Of a stretch of DNA of 64,000 nucleotides, positions 7,858-16,866 are shown in pieces. The stretch spans positions 558,001 through 622,000 of the forward strand of contig CAVQBJ010000008.1 of NCBI GenBank assembly GCA_963710725.1, given 5' to 3'. The position numbers and the translations under genes were made by a program. Within the stretch, counting starts at the first letter, position 1, and the number at the start of each line of letters is the position of its first letter. Source of the DNA: CAVQBJ01 sp963710725 (GTDB lineage: Bacteria; Actinomycetota; Thermoleophilia; Solirubrobacterales; Solirubrobacteraceae). The notes under the pieces are model-generated. The model made no database searches and was not told the DNA's origin. It worked only from the letters and a program-made list of their open reading frames with translations.

Positions 7858-9438
7858 CTAGCGTCGCGTCTGCTGTTGCTGTTGCTGGGCCTGGCTCGTC
7901 CAGCGACCGTACTCGAGGTCGGGCAGCGGCGGCGGCTGGTACTCGATCGGGGCGACGTCGGCCGCCGGCGACGGGCCGCTCGCATCCTCGAGCACCCAGG
8001 TGTCCTTCGAGCCGCCGCCCCGAGAGGAGTTGACGATCATCTCCCCCGGCTCGAGCGCGACGCGGGTCAACCCGCCGGGCACGATGCTGATCGTCTCGCC
8101 GAACACGGCGAACGGCCGCAGGTCGACGTGGCGCGGCTCCAGTCGACCGTCCGCTCCGACGACGGGCACGGTCGAGAGGTTGACGACCTCCTGGGCGATC
8201 CACCGCTCGGGCGCGGCCCGGATCGTCGTCGCCAGCAGCTCGAGCTGCTCGGAGGTGGCGAGCGGGCCGATGCACACCCCCTGCCCGCCGGACTCGCCGG
8301 TCGGCTTGACGACGAGCTCGGCCAGGCGCCCGAGCGCGTAGTCGCGCTGCCCGGGATCGCTCAGCAGGTACGTCGGCACGTTCGCGAGCAGCGGCTCCTC
8401 CTCGAGGTAGAAGCGGATCATGTCCGGCACGTAGTGGTAGACCGCCTTGTCGTCGGCCACGCCGGTGCCGAGCGCGTTCGCGATCGCCACCGTGCCCGCC
8501 CGGTAGGCGCGCACGAGCCCGGGCACGCCGAGCAGCGAGTCCGGGCGGAACTCGAGCGGGTCGATGAAGTCGTCGTCGAGGCGGCGGTAGATGGCGTCGA
8601 CCCGCGCGAGTCCGTTCGTCGTGCGCATGTAGCAGACGTCGTCACGTACGACGAGGTCGGTCGCCTCGACGAGCTCGACGCCCATCTGGCGGGCCAGGAA
8701 GGCATGCTCGAAGTACGCGCTGTTGAGCGGACCCGGAGTCCACACGACCACGTTCGCCTCGCCCTCGGCCGCCGGCGCGACCGCGCGCATCGCGGCGAGC
8801 AGGAGCGCCGGATAGTGATCGACCGGCCGCACGCGGTAGTCGGAGAACAGCTGCGGCACGAGGCGCGTCATGGCGACGCGGTTCTCGAGCACGTAGGACA
8901 CCCCGGACGGCGTGCGCACGTTATCCTCGAGGACCTTCCAGCTCCCGTCGGAGTCGCGCACCAGATCGCAGCCGGCGACGTGCGTGTACACGCCGCTCGG
9001 CGGGCGCACCCCGTGGACCGCGCGCGCGAAGTGGGTGCGGCTGACGATCAGCGACCACGGCACCACGCCGGCGTGGACGATCTCGCGGGCGTGGTAGACG
9101 TCGTCGACGAAGGAGTTGAGCGCGCGCACCCGTTGCGCGAGGCCGCGCTTGATGTGGTTCCACTCCTCGGCCGGGATGATCCGCGGCACCAGATCGAGCG
9201 GGAACGGGCGATCGCGTACCGCGCCGTCCTCTCCCTTCGCGTCGAAGGTGATGCCCTGCTGCGTGAAGATCGCATCGCGCCGGCGGCCGGCGGCGAGCAG
9301 CCGCTCGCCGCCGAGCTCGGCGAGCTCCCCGGCGAGCGCCTCCGCGTAGTCGCGCGGTCGCCCGTCCTCGTCGAAGACCTCGTCGTAGAAGCGACGTGCG
9401 GCCTCATAGGCCTCCGGGGGTGCAGCGGAATCCGTCAT
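7858..9438 (-). CDS. Circularly permuted ATP-grasp protein
   Basis: 526 aa, cytoplasmic. It matches the circularly permuted ATP-grasp type 2 family: an N-terminal region with QQGITFDAKGEDG and PRIIPAEEWNHIKRGLAQRVRALNSF (given in two parts), a central nucleotide-binding region (VLEDNVRTPSGVSYVLENR), and GESGGQGVCIGP near residue 400. Such enzymes use ATP to join a carboxylate to an amine or thiol. It is the first gene of the three-gene cassette. The start at ATG 9438 is 7 nt after a -10-like TAATCT (minus strand, 9451-9446), suggesting a leaderless mRNA. The C-terminal Gln-rich tail is low complexity. Confidence 0.9.
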   Translation of the reverse strand: MTDSAAPPEAYEAARRFYDEVFDEDGRPRDYAEALAGELAELGGERLLAAGRRRDAIFTQQGITFDAKGEDGAVRDRPFPLDLVPRIIPAEEWNHIKRGLAQRVRALNSFVDDVYHAREIVHAGVVPWSLIVSRTHFARAVHGVRPPSGVYTHVAGCDLVRDSDGSWKVLEDNVRTPSGVSYVLENRVAMTRLVPQLFSDYRVRPVDHYPALLLAAMRAVAPAAEGEANVVVWTPGPLNSAYFEHAFLARQMGVELVEATDLVVRDDVCYMRTTNGLARVDAIYRRLDDDFIDPLEFRPDSLLGVPGLVRAYRAGTVAIANALGTGVADDKAVYHYVPDMIRFYLEEEPLLANVPTYLLSDPGQRDYALGRLAELVVKPTGESGGQGVCIGPLATSEQLELLATTIRAAPERWIAQEVVNLSTVPVVGADGRLEPRHVDLRPFAVFGETISIVPGGLTRVALEPGEMIVNSSRGGGSKDTWVLEDASGPSPAADVAPIEYQPPPLPDLEYGRWTSQAQQQQQQTRR

Positions 9439-9445
9439 CGGACTG

Positions 9446-9451
9446 AGATTA
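9446..9451 (-). promoter_or_regulatory. -10 element of ATP-grasp operon
   Basis: TAATCT read on the minus strand, 7 nt before the ATG at 9438. No clear -35 was found. Confidence 0.4.
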
Positions 9452-9508
9452 ATGCCCGGTGGGCCCACCGCTGCCCATCGCCATTTGTCGAAACGCGCGC
9501 CTCTCGGG

Positions 9509-10978
9509 CTATCCCGCGCGCCGGCTCCCGTGCACGGGCACGGCGATCTCGTCGTCGCCGTCGCCTGCCGCCGGCGCCGCGGCGTCGGCCAGGGCCGCCC
9601 GGCGCAGCTCCAGGCGCGCGCCGTTGAGCGCGCCCGGGAGCCGGCTGCCGTCGGGGAGCGCGTCGGGCTCCGCGTGGACGCCGAAGAACATCCGGTCGAT
9701 GTAGGAGAACATCCCGACCGACAGTGCGTGGCCGTCGGAGAGGGGCACGACCGGGAAGGCGTCGACGAGCGGGGCGCCGAGCAGATACACGGTGGACCGC
9801 GGCCCGGGGATGTTGGAGACCGTCAGGTTGTACATCCGCGGGCTCGCGGCGATGCGGGCCGCGCCCTGCTTGATCGGCTCGGGCAGGTGCCCGAGCGCGC
9901 CCATCACCGCCGAGCCGCCGGCCGCCCGTCCGACGTCCTTGAACCGGCGCGTCGCCTCACCGACCGCGTCCAGGCGCGCGAGCGGATCGTCGAGGTGCAC
10001 CGGCAGCGAGATGAACACGAACGAGATCCGATTTCCGAGCGCTCCGGCCTCCGCGGGGGCGCGCATGCTGACGGGCACCATCACCTTCAGCGGCAGCGGC
10101 AACGTTCCGCGCGCGAGGGCCAGACGGCGCAGCGCGCCGGCCACGACCGTGAGGGCCACATCGTTGAGCGTCGCCCCACAGCGTTCCTTGACCTCGAGCA
10201 GCTCGCGCATCGGGGCCGTGTGCGCGAACAGCCGCCGCCGCGGGCCGATCGGTCCGTTCAGGAAGGACGACGGCGCGGGCCGCAGCAGGTCCTCTCCGGC
10301 CGAGAAGGCCGCGCGACGCAGCGTCTCGGCGAGCCGCACGCCGCGGGCCGGACTGCCGGCGGCGCGTGCGATCCCGCGCGCCATGCGCAGCGACTCCTCG
10401 CCGGTATCGCGCAGCGCGTCGAGGGCCAGGCGTGCGCTGTTCGGGCGAGCCGCCGGCGCCCAGCAATCCTCGGCCGGTGGGACCGGCCGATCCGGGTCGG
10501 CGTCGAGCAACAGCAGCGCGAGCGCCACGGCCGACTTGCCGTCGACCATCGCATGATGGATCTTCATGACCATCCCCATCGTGCCGTCGCGCAGGCGCGG
10601 AACGATCCCGATCTGCCACAGCGGCCGGCGGCGGTCGAGCCGCTGCGACAGGAAGTCGTCGGTGATCTCGCCGAACCGCCCCCGCGTCACCGAGTCCCCC
10701 GGCCCACTGAGCGAGCGCACGTGGTAGCGCAGGTCGAAGCGCTCGTCGTCGATCCACACCGGCTCGCCCAGGCCGGCCGGCGGGAAGACCACGCGCTGAC
10801 GGAAGCGATCGGCGTGCGGCAGGCGCCCGCCCACCAGGGCCCGAACGGCGGCGACGGTCACCGGCGCCCGCGTGGGATCGGGTCGGAACGTCCCGCGCCA
10901 GCCGACGTGCATGTGCGCGCTGCGCGTCTCGATCCGCAGGAACGACGAGTCGAGCGGCGTAAGGCGGTCTGCGGCCAT
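9509..10978 (-). CDS. Wax ester synthase / diacylglycerol acyltransferase (WS/DGAT)
   Basis: 489 aa, the usual length for the bacterial WS/DGAT family. The catalytic motif HHAMVDG is at residues 141-147. Other family marks are the N-terminal RLTPLDSSFLRIE, PLWQIGIV just before the catalytic site, and the C-terminal NLTVSNIPGP block. These enzymes transfer an acyl group from acyl-CoA to a fatty alcohol or diacylglycerol, making wax esters or triacylglycerol, typically at the inner membrane face. The fatty acyl-CoA reductase at 57462-59465 could supply the alcohol. Start ATG 10978; no strong RBS. Confidence 0.92.
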   Translation of the reverse strand: MAADRLTPLDSSFLRIETRSAHMHVGWRGTFRPDPTRAPVTVAAVRALVGGRLPHADRFRQRVVFPPAGLGEPVWIDDERFDLRYHVRSLSGPGDSVTRGRFGEITDDFLSQRLDRRRPLWQIGIVPRLRDGTMGMVMKIHHAMVDGKSAVALALLLLDADPDRPVPPAEDCWAPAARPNSARLALDALRDTGEESLRMARGIARAAGSPARGVRLAETLRRAAFSAGEDLLRPAPSSFLNGPIGPRRRLFAHTAPMRELLEVKERCGATLNDVALTVVAGALRRLALARGTLPLPLKVMVPVSMRAPAEAGALGNRISFVFISLPVHLDDPLARLDAVGEATRRFKDVGRAAGGSAVMGALGHLPEPIKQGAARIAASPRMYNLTVSNIPGPRSTVYLLGAPLVDAFPVVPLSDGHALSVGMFSYIDRMFFGVHAEPDALPDGSRLPGALNGARLELRRAALADAAAPAAGDGDDEIAVPVHGSRRAG

Positions 10979-11188
10979 GACAGCATGATCGTCACGGGCG
11001 AGCCCCAGCACTACGGACGCGCCGTCGAAACTGACCGCGCCGCCGCCTGGACAGCCGGTCCAGGCCGTCGGCGCCGCCTTCGATCGCTCAGCGGTCCCCC
11101 ATTGTTCGGCGGCAGGCTCGACACCGACCGCGGCGAGTGTCGAATCTGGAAAGCGCAGTCGGCGCCCGGCCGATACGCTCTCGGCCGC

Positions 11189-12628
11189 TTGCTGGAGCTG
11201 ATCACCGAATTGATGGCCGCCGCCCCCGCTCGCTGCGCCTACGCCGAGGCCCGGGGCGTGAGTCGAACGACCGAACATGTCCTCGTCCGCGACGGGCGTC
11301 TTGAGCGCATCGACGACGACCGCACCGAGGGCGTCGGGGTGCGCGTTCGCTGCGGCTCGGCCTGGGGCTTCGCGGCCACACGCGATCTCACACCGAGCGC
11401 CTTGCAGGCGGCGCTCGCCCGCGCCATCACCGTCGCCGAGACCCAGCCGCTCTCCGCGGCCGCATCGCTCGCGCCGGTCGACGCCCCGGCCCGAGGCGAG
11501 TGGCGCGGACCGTGCGAGATCGACCCGTTCACGATTCCCGTCGATGACAAGCTCTCGCTGCTGCTGGCCGCCGATGAGGCGATGCGCGGCGACCCGCGGA
11601 TTGTCTCCCGCGAGGCCGAATGCCAGGCCCGCCGGGAGCTGACGAGCTTCGCGAACACCGAGGGCGCCGCCTGCTCGCAGTCGTTCACGCACTCCGGCGG
11701 CGCGGTCGGAGCCGTCGCGGTCGAGGGCGACGAGCTACAGGTCCGCTCTCACCCGATCGCCCACGGCGGCGCGGTGGCGGCCGCGGGGTGGGAGCACGTG
11801 CTCGCGCTCGACCTGGCCGGCGAGGCTCCGCGGGTCGCCGAGGAGGCGGTCGCGTTGCTGAGCGCCCCGCCGTGCCCGTCGGGCCGGTCGACGATCGTGC
11901 TCCACGACGAGCAGGTCGCGCTCCAGATCCACGAGTCGATCGGCCATGCGCTCGAGCTCGACCGCATGCTGCTCTACGAGGCGTCCTACGCCGGCACGAG
12001 CTGGGTCACGCCCGCCGACCTCGGCACGCTGCGCTACGGATCGCCAGCGCTGAACATCATCGCCGACGCGACGCTCGAGGGCGGGCTCGGCTCGTTCGGC
12101 TGGGACGACGAGGGGGTCCCCGCCCGCCGAACGCCGCTCATCGTGGACGGCCAGCTGCGGGCGGCGCTCTCGGATCGCGCATCGGCCGCGGCGATCGGCC
12201 TCACGCGCTCGGGCGGGTGCGCGCGTGCCGACGGGTTCGCCCGCCAGCCGATCGTACGGATGACGAACGTGTCGCTGACCGCGGGGGATGCCGGCTCGCT
12301 GCAGGACCTCATCGCCGACACCGACGACGGGCTGTATCTCGAGACGAACCGATCGTGGTCGATCGACGATCGGCGTCTGCACTTCCAGTTCGGGACCGAG
12401 ATCGCACGCGAGATCCGCGGTGGGCAGCTCGGCCGGTTGTATCGCAACCCCTCCTACGCCGGGATCACGCCGGAGTTCTGGCGCTCGCTCGACGCCGTCT
12501 GCTCGCCGAGCGCCTGGCGCCTGTGGGGTCTGACCAACTGCGGTAAGGGGGAGCCGGGACAGGTGGCTCGCGTCTCGCACGGCGCGGCCCCGGCGCGCTT
12601 CCGCGACGTGGAGGTCGGTGTCGCGTGA
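11189..12628 (+). CDS. tldD: TldD-family metalloprotease subunit
   Basis: About 479 aa from TTG at 11189. The zinc motif HESIGH (about residues 248-253), preceded by QVALQIHE, identifies the active TldD subunit. Downstream blocks YAGTSWVTPADLG, FGWDDEGVPARRTPL and SGGCARADGFARQPIVRM are typical of the family. With TldE it forms a barrel-shaped protease that degrades unfolded or natural peptides and can mature RiPP precursors. The start is uncertain: ATG 11213 is the alternative, but TTG keeps the family N-terminal helix (LLELITEL) and follows a -10-like TACGCT (11174-11179). The frame stays open 1.7 kb upstream, but that part is antisense to the WS/DGAT gene. Confidence 0.85.
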   Translation: MLELITELMAAAPARCAYAEARGVSRTTEHVLVRDGRLERIDDDRTEGVGVRVRCGSAWGFAATRDLTPSALQAALARAITVAETQPLSAAASLAPVDAPARGEWRGPCEIDPFTIPVDDKLSLLLAADEAMRGDPRIVSREAECQARRELTSFANTEGAACSQSFTHSGGAVGAVAVEGDELQVRSHPIAHGGAVAAAGWEHVLALDLAGEAPRVAEEAVALLSAPPCPSGRSTIVLHDEQVALQIHESIGHALELDRMLLYEASYAGTSWVTPADLGTLRYGSPALNIIADATLEGGLGSFGWDDEGVPARRTPLIVDGQLRAALSDRASAAAIGLTRSGGCARADGFARQPIVRMTNVSLTAGDAGSLQDLIADTDDGLYLETNRSWSIDDRRLHFQFGTEIAREIRGGQLGRLYRNPSYAGITPEFWRSLDAVCSPSAWRLWGLTNCGKGEPGQVARVSHGAAPARFRDVEVGVA

Positions 12629-12647
12629 GCGGCCTCGCCGCTCGGAC

Positions 12648-14018
12648 ATGAGCGAGGCACTGTTGACGCTGGCCGAGCGGGCCCTCGGGCACGCGACGGG
12701 ACCGACGCAGGTCACCGCGACCCACGAGCGCGCCCTCACCTCGCGCTTCGCGCGCTCGTGCCCGACGCAGGCGACCGCGGTCGATGACACGACCGTCGAG
12801 TACCTGTGCGTCACGAACGGGCATGCGGCGGCGGCGACGACGAACCGGCTCGACGACGATGCGCTGCGCGAGACCGCCCGGCGGGCGCGCACGGCCTCGG
12901 AGGCGGCGGCGCGCACGGACAGAGAGCCCGGCGGCTACCCGGGGCTGCCCGCGCCCGCGCCGGCGCGTCCGAGCGACGGGCACGACGCGGCGACCGCCGA
13001 GCTCGATCCGGCACTCGCCGGGGCCGCGCTGCAGTCGGCATTCACCGCCGCCGCCGAGGCGGGCCTGGAGGCCTTTGGCATCTGGACCGCCGGCGAGGTC
13101 GCGACGGCGATCGCCAGCACCGCGGGCGTCGCGGTCCACGAGCGGGTCACCGACGCGCACATGCGCGTCATCACGCGGGACGAGGCGGGACGCAGCGGCT
13201 TCGCGTCGCACACCTCACTGCGCAGTGCCGACCTCGACGGGGGTGCCCTCGCGGGTCGGGCCGCCGAGCGAGTCGATCGCCGCGAGCCGGTCGCGCTCCC
13301 GCCCGGCGAGTACCCGGTGGTCCTCGAGGCCGAGGCCGTCGGGACGCTGCTCGACTTCCTCGCCGCGCTCGCCTTCAACGGGCTCGCCCACGCTCAGGGT
13401 CGCGGCGCGCTCGTCGATCGCCTCGGCACGCGGGTCGCGGCCGCCGCCGTCAACCTCGCCGACTCCCCGCGCCATCCGGCCACGCTCCGTCGCGCCAGCG
13501 ACGCCGAGGGCGTCCCGAAGGCCCCGCTCCCGCTCATCCAGGACGGCGTCGCGCATCGCGTGGCGCACGACACCCGCTCGGCCGCCCAGGCGGGCGGCGG
13601 TGCCCGTTCGACCGGGCACGCGCTCGCCGCCGGGGGATCGCCGGACGGGCCGGTGCCGACCAACCTCGTGCTCGTGGGCGGTGGTGCTGCCGACGAGCAC
13701 GAGCTCGCCGCGCCGATCGAGCGCGGGATCTACGTGACGCGGCTGTGGTACGTGAATGCGGTTCGCGAGCGCGAGACGCTGCTCACCGGCACGACGCGCG
13801 ACGGCACCTTCCTCATCGAGGACGGGCGCATCTCGCTGCCGCTGCTCGACGTGCGCTTCACCGACTCGGCGTTACGCCTGCTCGCGGCGACCGAGGCCCT
13901 GTCGGCCACGCCGAGGCTGGTCAGCGAGGCCGACCTCTACAACCGGCGCTTCGCCTACGGGCACGTGTGCCCGGCGCTGCGCGCGCACGGGTTCCGCGTC
14001 ACCGGCGCGACCGTGTAG
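12648..14018 (+). CDS. TldE/PmbA-like subunit
   Basis: 456 aa. Homologous in architecture to TldD but without HExxH, as expected for the non-catalytic TldE/PmbA partner. The C-terminal half shows the family block with TNLVLVGGGAADEHELAAPIERGIYVTRLW (two adjacent pieces), then ERETLLTGTTRDGTFLIEDGRI and DVRFTDSALRLLAA. It starts 20 nt after tldD, so the two are co-expressed. A GTG at 12618, overlapping tldD, is an alternative start. The native substrate of this pair is unknown, and no obvious RiPP precursor is adjacent. Confidence 0.85.
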   Translation: MSEALLTLAERALGHATGPTQVTATHERALTSRFARSCPTQATAVDDTTVEYLCVTNGHAAAATTNRLDDDALRETARRARTASEAAARTDREPGGYPGLPAPAPARPSDGHDAATAELDPALAGAALQSAFTAAAEAGLEAFGIWTAGEVATAIASTAGVAVHERVTDAHMRVITRDEAGRSGFASHTSLRSADLDGGALAGRAAERVDRREPVALPPGEYPVVLEAEAVGTLLDFLAALAFNGLAHAQGRGALVDRLGTRVAAAAVNLADSPRHPATLRRASDAEGVPKAPLPLIQDGVAHRVAHDTRSAAQAGGGARSTGHALAAGGSPDGPVPTNLVLVGGGAADEHELAAPIERGIYVTRLWYVNAVRERETLLTGTTRDGTFLIEDGRISLPLLDVRFTDSALRLLAATEALSATPRLVSEADLYNRRFAYGHVCPALRAHGFRVTGATV

Positions 14019-14035
14019 GCGCCCGCGCGCCCTAC
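14015..14035. terminator. Small hairpin between convergent tldE and secG
   Basis: GTAGGCGC (14015-14022) pairs with GCGCCCTAC (14027-14035) with one bulged C and a 4-nt loop. Both stop codons (14016-14018 and 14032-14034) lie in it, so a bidirectional terminator is likely. Confidence 0.4.
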
Positions 14036-14265
14036 GACCAGGGCGTCTTGATGAGCAGGATCGTGTTGATCACGAACAGCAGCGCGAAGAACACGGTCCA
14101 GCGATTCAGGTTGCGCTCGACCATCGAGCCACCGCCGAGGGGGCCGGCACCCGAGCCGACGCCGAACGCGCCCGAGAGGCCGGCGTCCTTGCCCGAGTGC
14201 ATCAGCACGAGGAACACGAGCACGACGCAGATGACCACCTGGATGATGTCGAAGATCGTCGTCAC
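14032..14265 (-). CDS. secG: Preprotein translocase subunit SecG
   Basis: 77 aa. Two membrane helices (about 6-24 and 55-72) flank a Gly-rich loop with the SecG signature LMHSGKDAGLSGAFG and RNLNRWT. SecG assists SecYE in protein translocation. In many Actinobacteria secG follows tpiA; here tpiA is 28 kb away and secG instead trails the ccm genes on the same strand. Confidence 0.95.
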   Translation of the reverse strand: MTTIFDIIQVVICVVLVFLVLMHSGKDAGLSGAFGVGSGAGPLGGGSMVERNLNRWTVFFALLFVINTILLIKTPWS

Positions 14266-14308
14266 GCAGCACAGGGTACCGTGCTACCGCGCGTCCCGCA
14301 GCTGTCGT

Positions 14309-14638
14309 TCATCGGCGAGCCGAGGCCCCGGGATCGTCGCCGTCGCCGGCGCTCGACGCGCCCGCCCCGAGCTCGTCGAGCCGGCGCAGGATCTCGACGG
14401 CCTCGGAGCGCAGGCCGGCATCGATCGCCGCGTAGTCCGACTCGGAGAGCTTGCCGGTGGCGAAGTCGAGCTCGGCGTCACGGATCTCGCGGAGCTTGGC
14501 CTCGCGAGCCGCCTGCAGTTCGGCGAGCTCCGCGCTCTCCAGGGCCGAGTCTCGCCGAGCCGAGCGCAGCGGATGGCTGATGAGCGAGATCACCGCCGCG
14601 AGCAGCGCGACGGTCACGAGGGCGAGGGCGACGTTCAC
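14309..14638 (-). CDS. CcmI-like cytochrome c biogenesis protein
   Basis: 109 aa. One N-terminal membrane helix (about 3-22), then a charged coiled-coil-like region with LREIRDAELDFATGKLSESDYAAID, matching the N-terminal CcmI/CycH pattern (E-L-x-x-D-x-x-x-G-K-L-S-x-x-D-Y). It lacks the TPR part of proteobacterial CcmI. It lies 22 nt after ccmF on the same strand, so a role in c-type cytochrome assembly is likely. Confidence 0.75.
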   Translation of the reverse strand: MNVALALVTVALLAAVISLISHPLRSARRDSALESAELAELQAAREAKLREIRDAELDFATGKLSESDYAAIDAGLRSEAVEILRRLDELGAGASSAGDGDDPGASARR

Positions 14639-14660
14639 TAACGGAAGCGACCCCGGCCCG

Positions 14661-16844
14661 TCACGCGCGGCTGAGGCCGCGCGTGCCGAACGCGCGCCGC
14701 GCAGCGCGCGTCGTCACCGTCACGCGCCGGCGCACGAGTCCCGGCGCCGGCCAGATGGCGATGAGCGCGCCGAGGAACACGATCACGCCGCCGGACCAGA
14801 TCCAGGTGACGAGCGGGGAGACGATGATGTTGAACTGCGCCGGCGGAGGCGCCCGCAGGTACTGGCGCGCGATGAAGGCGATCGGGATGAGCGCCTCGCC
14901 CGGATCGGAGAACGGGATGCGGCTGTTCCCGGCGTTGATGTACTTCTGCAGCGACGGATCGCTGATGTCGGGCTCGACCGCGGCCCAGTAGTCCCTCAGC
15001 GGGCCGGCGTTCAACCCGACGTGGCTGACCGTCTCGCCCCCGATCAGGCTGCCGACCGAGCCGAGCGTCGGGTCGGTGCTGCTGTAGTACCCCGCGCTCG
15101 GGTAGAGCGTCGTCACGTGATGACCGCCCTTGCTGACATCCATGACGGCGCCGAGGTCGAGTATCGAGCCGGTGTGCGTGCTATCGAACTCGGGCAGCAC
15201 GCTCGCCGTCGAGCGGACGTAGCGGAACGTGTACGGCCCCACGTGGGTGGATTGTCCGACCCCGAGGCTGAGCTCGGACTGATGCCGGAAGGACGACGAT
15301 GCGGCGACGCCCACGAACAGGATCGCGATGCCGACATGGACGACGTAGCCCCCGTAGCGGCGGCGGTTGCGCCGCACGAGCGCGACGAGCGCGCCGGGCG
15401 GGCTCTCGTGGGAGAGCGCGCTGCGCGCGCGCGTCCCGCGCCAGAACTCCTGCCCGACGCTCCCGAGCACGAAGGCGGCGCAGGCGAACATCGCGAGCGC
15501 CGTCCAGCTGCCGCTCACGCCCGCGGCGAGCAGCGCGACGAGCACGAGCAACGATGCCGTGGCCGGCACGATCAGGTTCCGCCGGGCGTTCGCGAAGGTC
15601 GCGCGCCTCCAGGCGATGACCGGTCCGAGGCCCGACAGGAGCACGAGAATGAGCGCGAGCGGAACGGTGTAGCGATCGAACCAGGGCGGCCCGACCGACT
15701 GCGACTGTCCGGTCACCGCCTCGGATATGAGCGGGAAGTACGTCCCCCACAAGATCACGAAGACGAGCGCCACCAGCACGACGTTGTTGGCCACGAACAC
15801 CGACTCGCGTGACAGCAGCGAGTCGATCCGGTGCTCGCTGGCCAGCATCTGGCGCCGCGAGACGACGAGATACAGCGCGCCGCCGATCATGATCGCGATG
15901 AGCGACACGAACGGCACCCCGAGCGTGTTACCACCGAAGGCGTGGATCGAGTTGAGGATGCCCGATCGCACCAGGAACGTGCCCATCACGGCCAGCGTCC
16001 CGGTGGCGAGCATGAGCGAGACGTTCCACACCTTCAGCATGCCCCGCTTCTCCTGGATCATGATCGAGTGCAGGAAGGCCGTGCCCGTGAGCCAGGGCAG
16101 CAGCGCCGCGTTCTCGACCGGATCCCAGCCCCAGTAGCCGCCCCACCCGAGCTCCGCGTAGGACCAGCGCGCGCCGAGCAGGATGCCGATGCCGAGAAAC
16201 AGCCACGCGGCGAGCGCGAAGCGGCGCACGCAGCGGATCCAGTCGGCGTCGATGCGCCGCGCGATGAGCGCGGCCGCACCGAACGCGAACGGGATGATCG
16301 ACAGCGTGTACCCCGAGTACAGCATCGGGGGATGGATCATCATGCTCGGGTGGCGCAGGAGCGGGTCGAGCCCGGCGCCGTCGCTCGGGGCCGGCGACGT
16401 CGTGTTGAACGGAGTGGCCCAGAAGACCATGAGCGAGACGAAGAAGCCGCAGAAGCCGAGCAGGATCGCCGTCGCGTAGGGCGTGACGTCGCGCAGGCGC
16501 TTGCGCGTGAGGAACAGGATGAGGCTCGACCACAGCGATTCGAGCCACGCCCACAGCAGCAGCGAGCCCTCCTGCGACGACCACACCGCCGCCGCTCGGT
16601 AGTAGAGCGGCGTCGTCGTGCTCGAGGTCGAGGCGACGGTGTTGAACGCGAAGTCGTTGCGCAGGAACGCGATCTCGAGTACGGCGAAGGCGACGGTGAG
16701 GATGAGCGCGAGCGAGTACACCGCGCGGCGGCCCGAGTCCGCCCACTCCTGCTGCCCGGCCCGCACGCCGTAGATCGACGCCCCGATGCCGTAGGCGCAG
16801 ACGGCGAGCGAGAGCAGCAGGGTCGCGCGACCGAGGGACGCCAT
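14661..16844 (-). CDS. ccmF: Cytochrome c heme lyase subunit CcmF
   Basis: 727 aa, polytopic, family length. The tryptophan-rich WWD motif reads WGGYWGWDPVENAALLPWL (about residues 233-251) and binds heme on the outer face. Other family marks are WSSQEGSLLLWAWLESLWSS, the His-containing MMIHPPMLYSGY, and a C-terminal soluble domain of about 120 residues before the last helix. CcmF ligates heme to apocytochrome CxxCH motifs, receiving it from CcmE, which is encoded just upstream. The order of transcription is ccmE, ccmF, ccmI-like, secG. Confidence 0.95.
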   Translation of the reverse strand: MASLGRATLLLSLAVCAYGIGASIYGVRAGQQEWADSGRRAVYSLALILTVAFAVLEIAFLRNDFAFNTVASTSSTTTPLYYRAAAVWSSQEGSLLLWAWLESLWSSLILFLTRKRLRDVTPYATAILLGFCGFFVSLMVFWATPFNTTSPAPSDGAGLDPLLRHPSMMIHPPMLYSGYTLSIIPFAFGAAALIARRIDADWIRCVRRFALAAWLFLGIGILLGARWSYAELGWGGYWGWDPVENAALLPWLTGTAFLHSIMIQEKRGMLKVWNVSLMLATGTLAVMGTFLVRSGILNSIHAFGGNTLGVPFVSLIAIMIGGALYLVVSRRQMLASEHRIDSLLSRESVFVANNVVLVALVFVILWGTYFPLISEAVTGQSQSVGPPWFDRYTVPLALILVLLSGLGPVIAWRRATFANARRNLIVPATASLLVLVALLAAGVSGSWTALAMFACAAFVLGSVGQEFWRGTRARSALSHESPPGALVALVRRNRRRYGGYVVHVGIAILFVGVAASSSFRHQSELSLGVGQSTHVGPYTFRYVRSTASVLPEFDSTHTGSILDLGAVMDVSKGGHHVTTLYPSAGYYSSTDPTLGSVGSLIGGETVSHVGLNAGPLRDYWAAVEPDISDPSLQKYINAGNSRIPFSDPGEALIPIAFIARQYLRAPPPAQFNIIVSPLVTWIWSGGVIVFLGALIAIWPAPGLVRRRVTVTTRAARRAFGTRGLSRA

Positions 16845-16866
16845 CAGTGCCCGCGCTCGCGTGCCA

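Noticed and set aside
9452..11188. In-frame upstream extension of TldD to over 1000 codons
   Set aside because: It is antisense to the WS/DGAT gene and shows no protein features; the TldD family start is near 11189.
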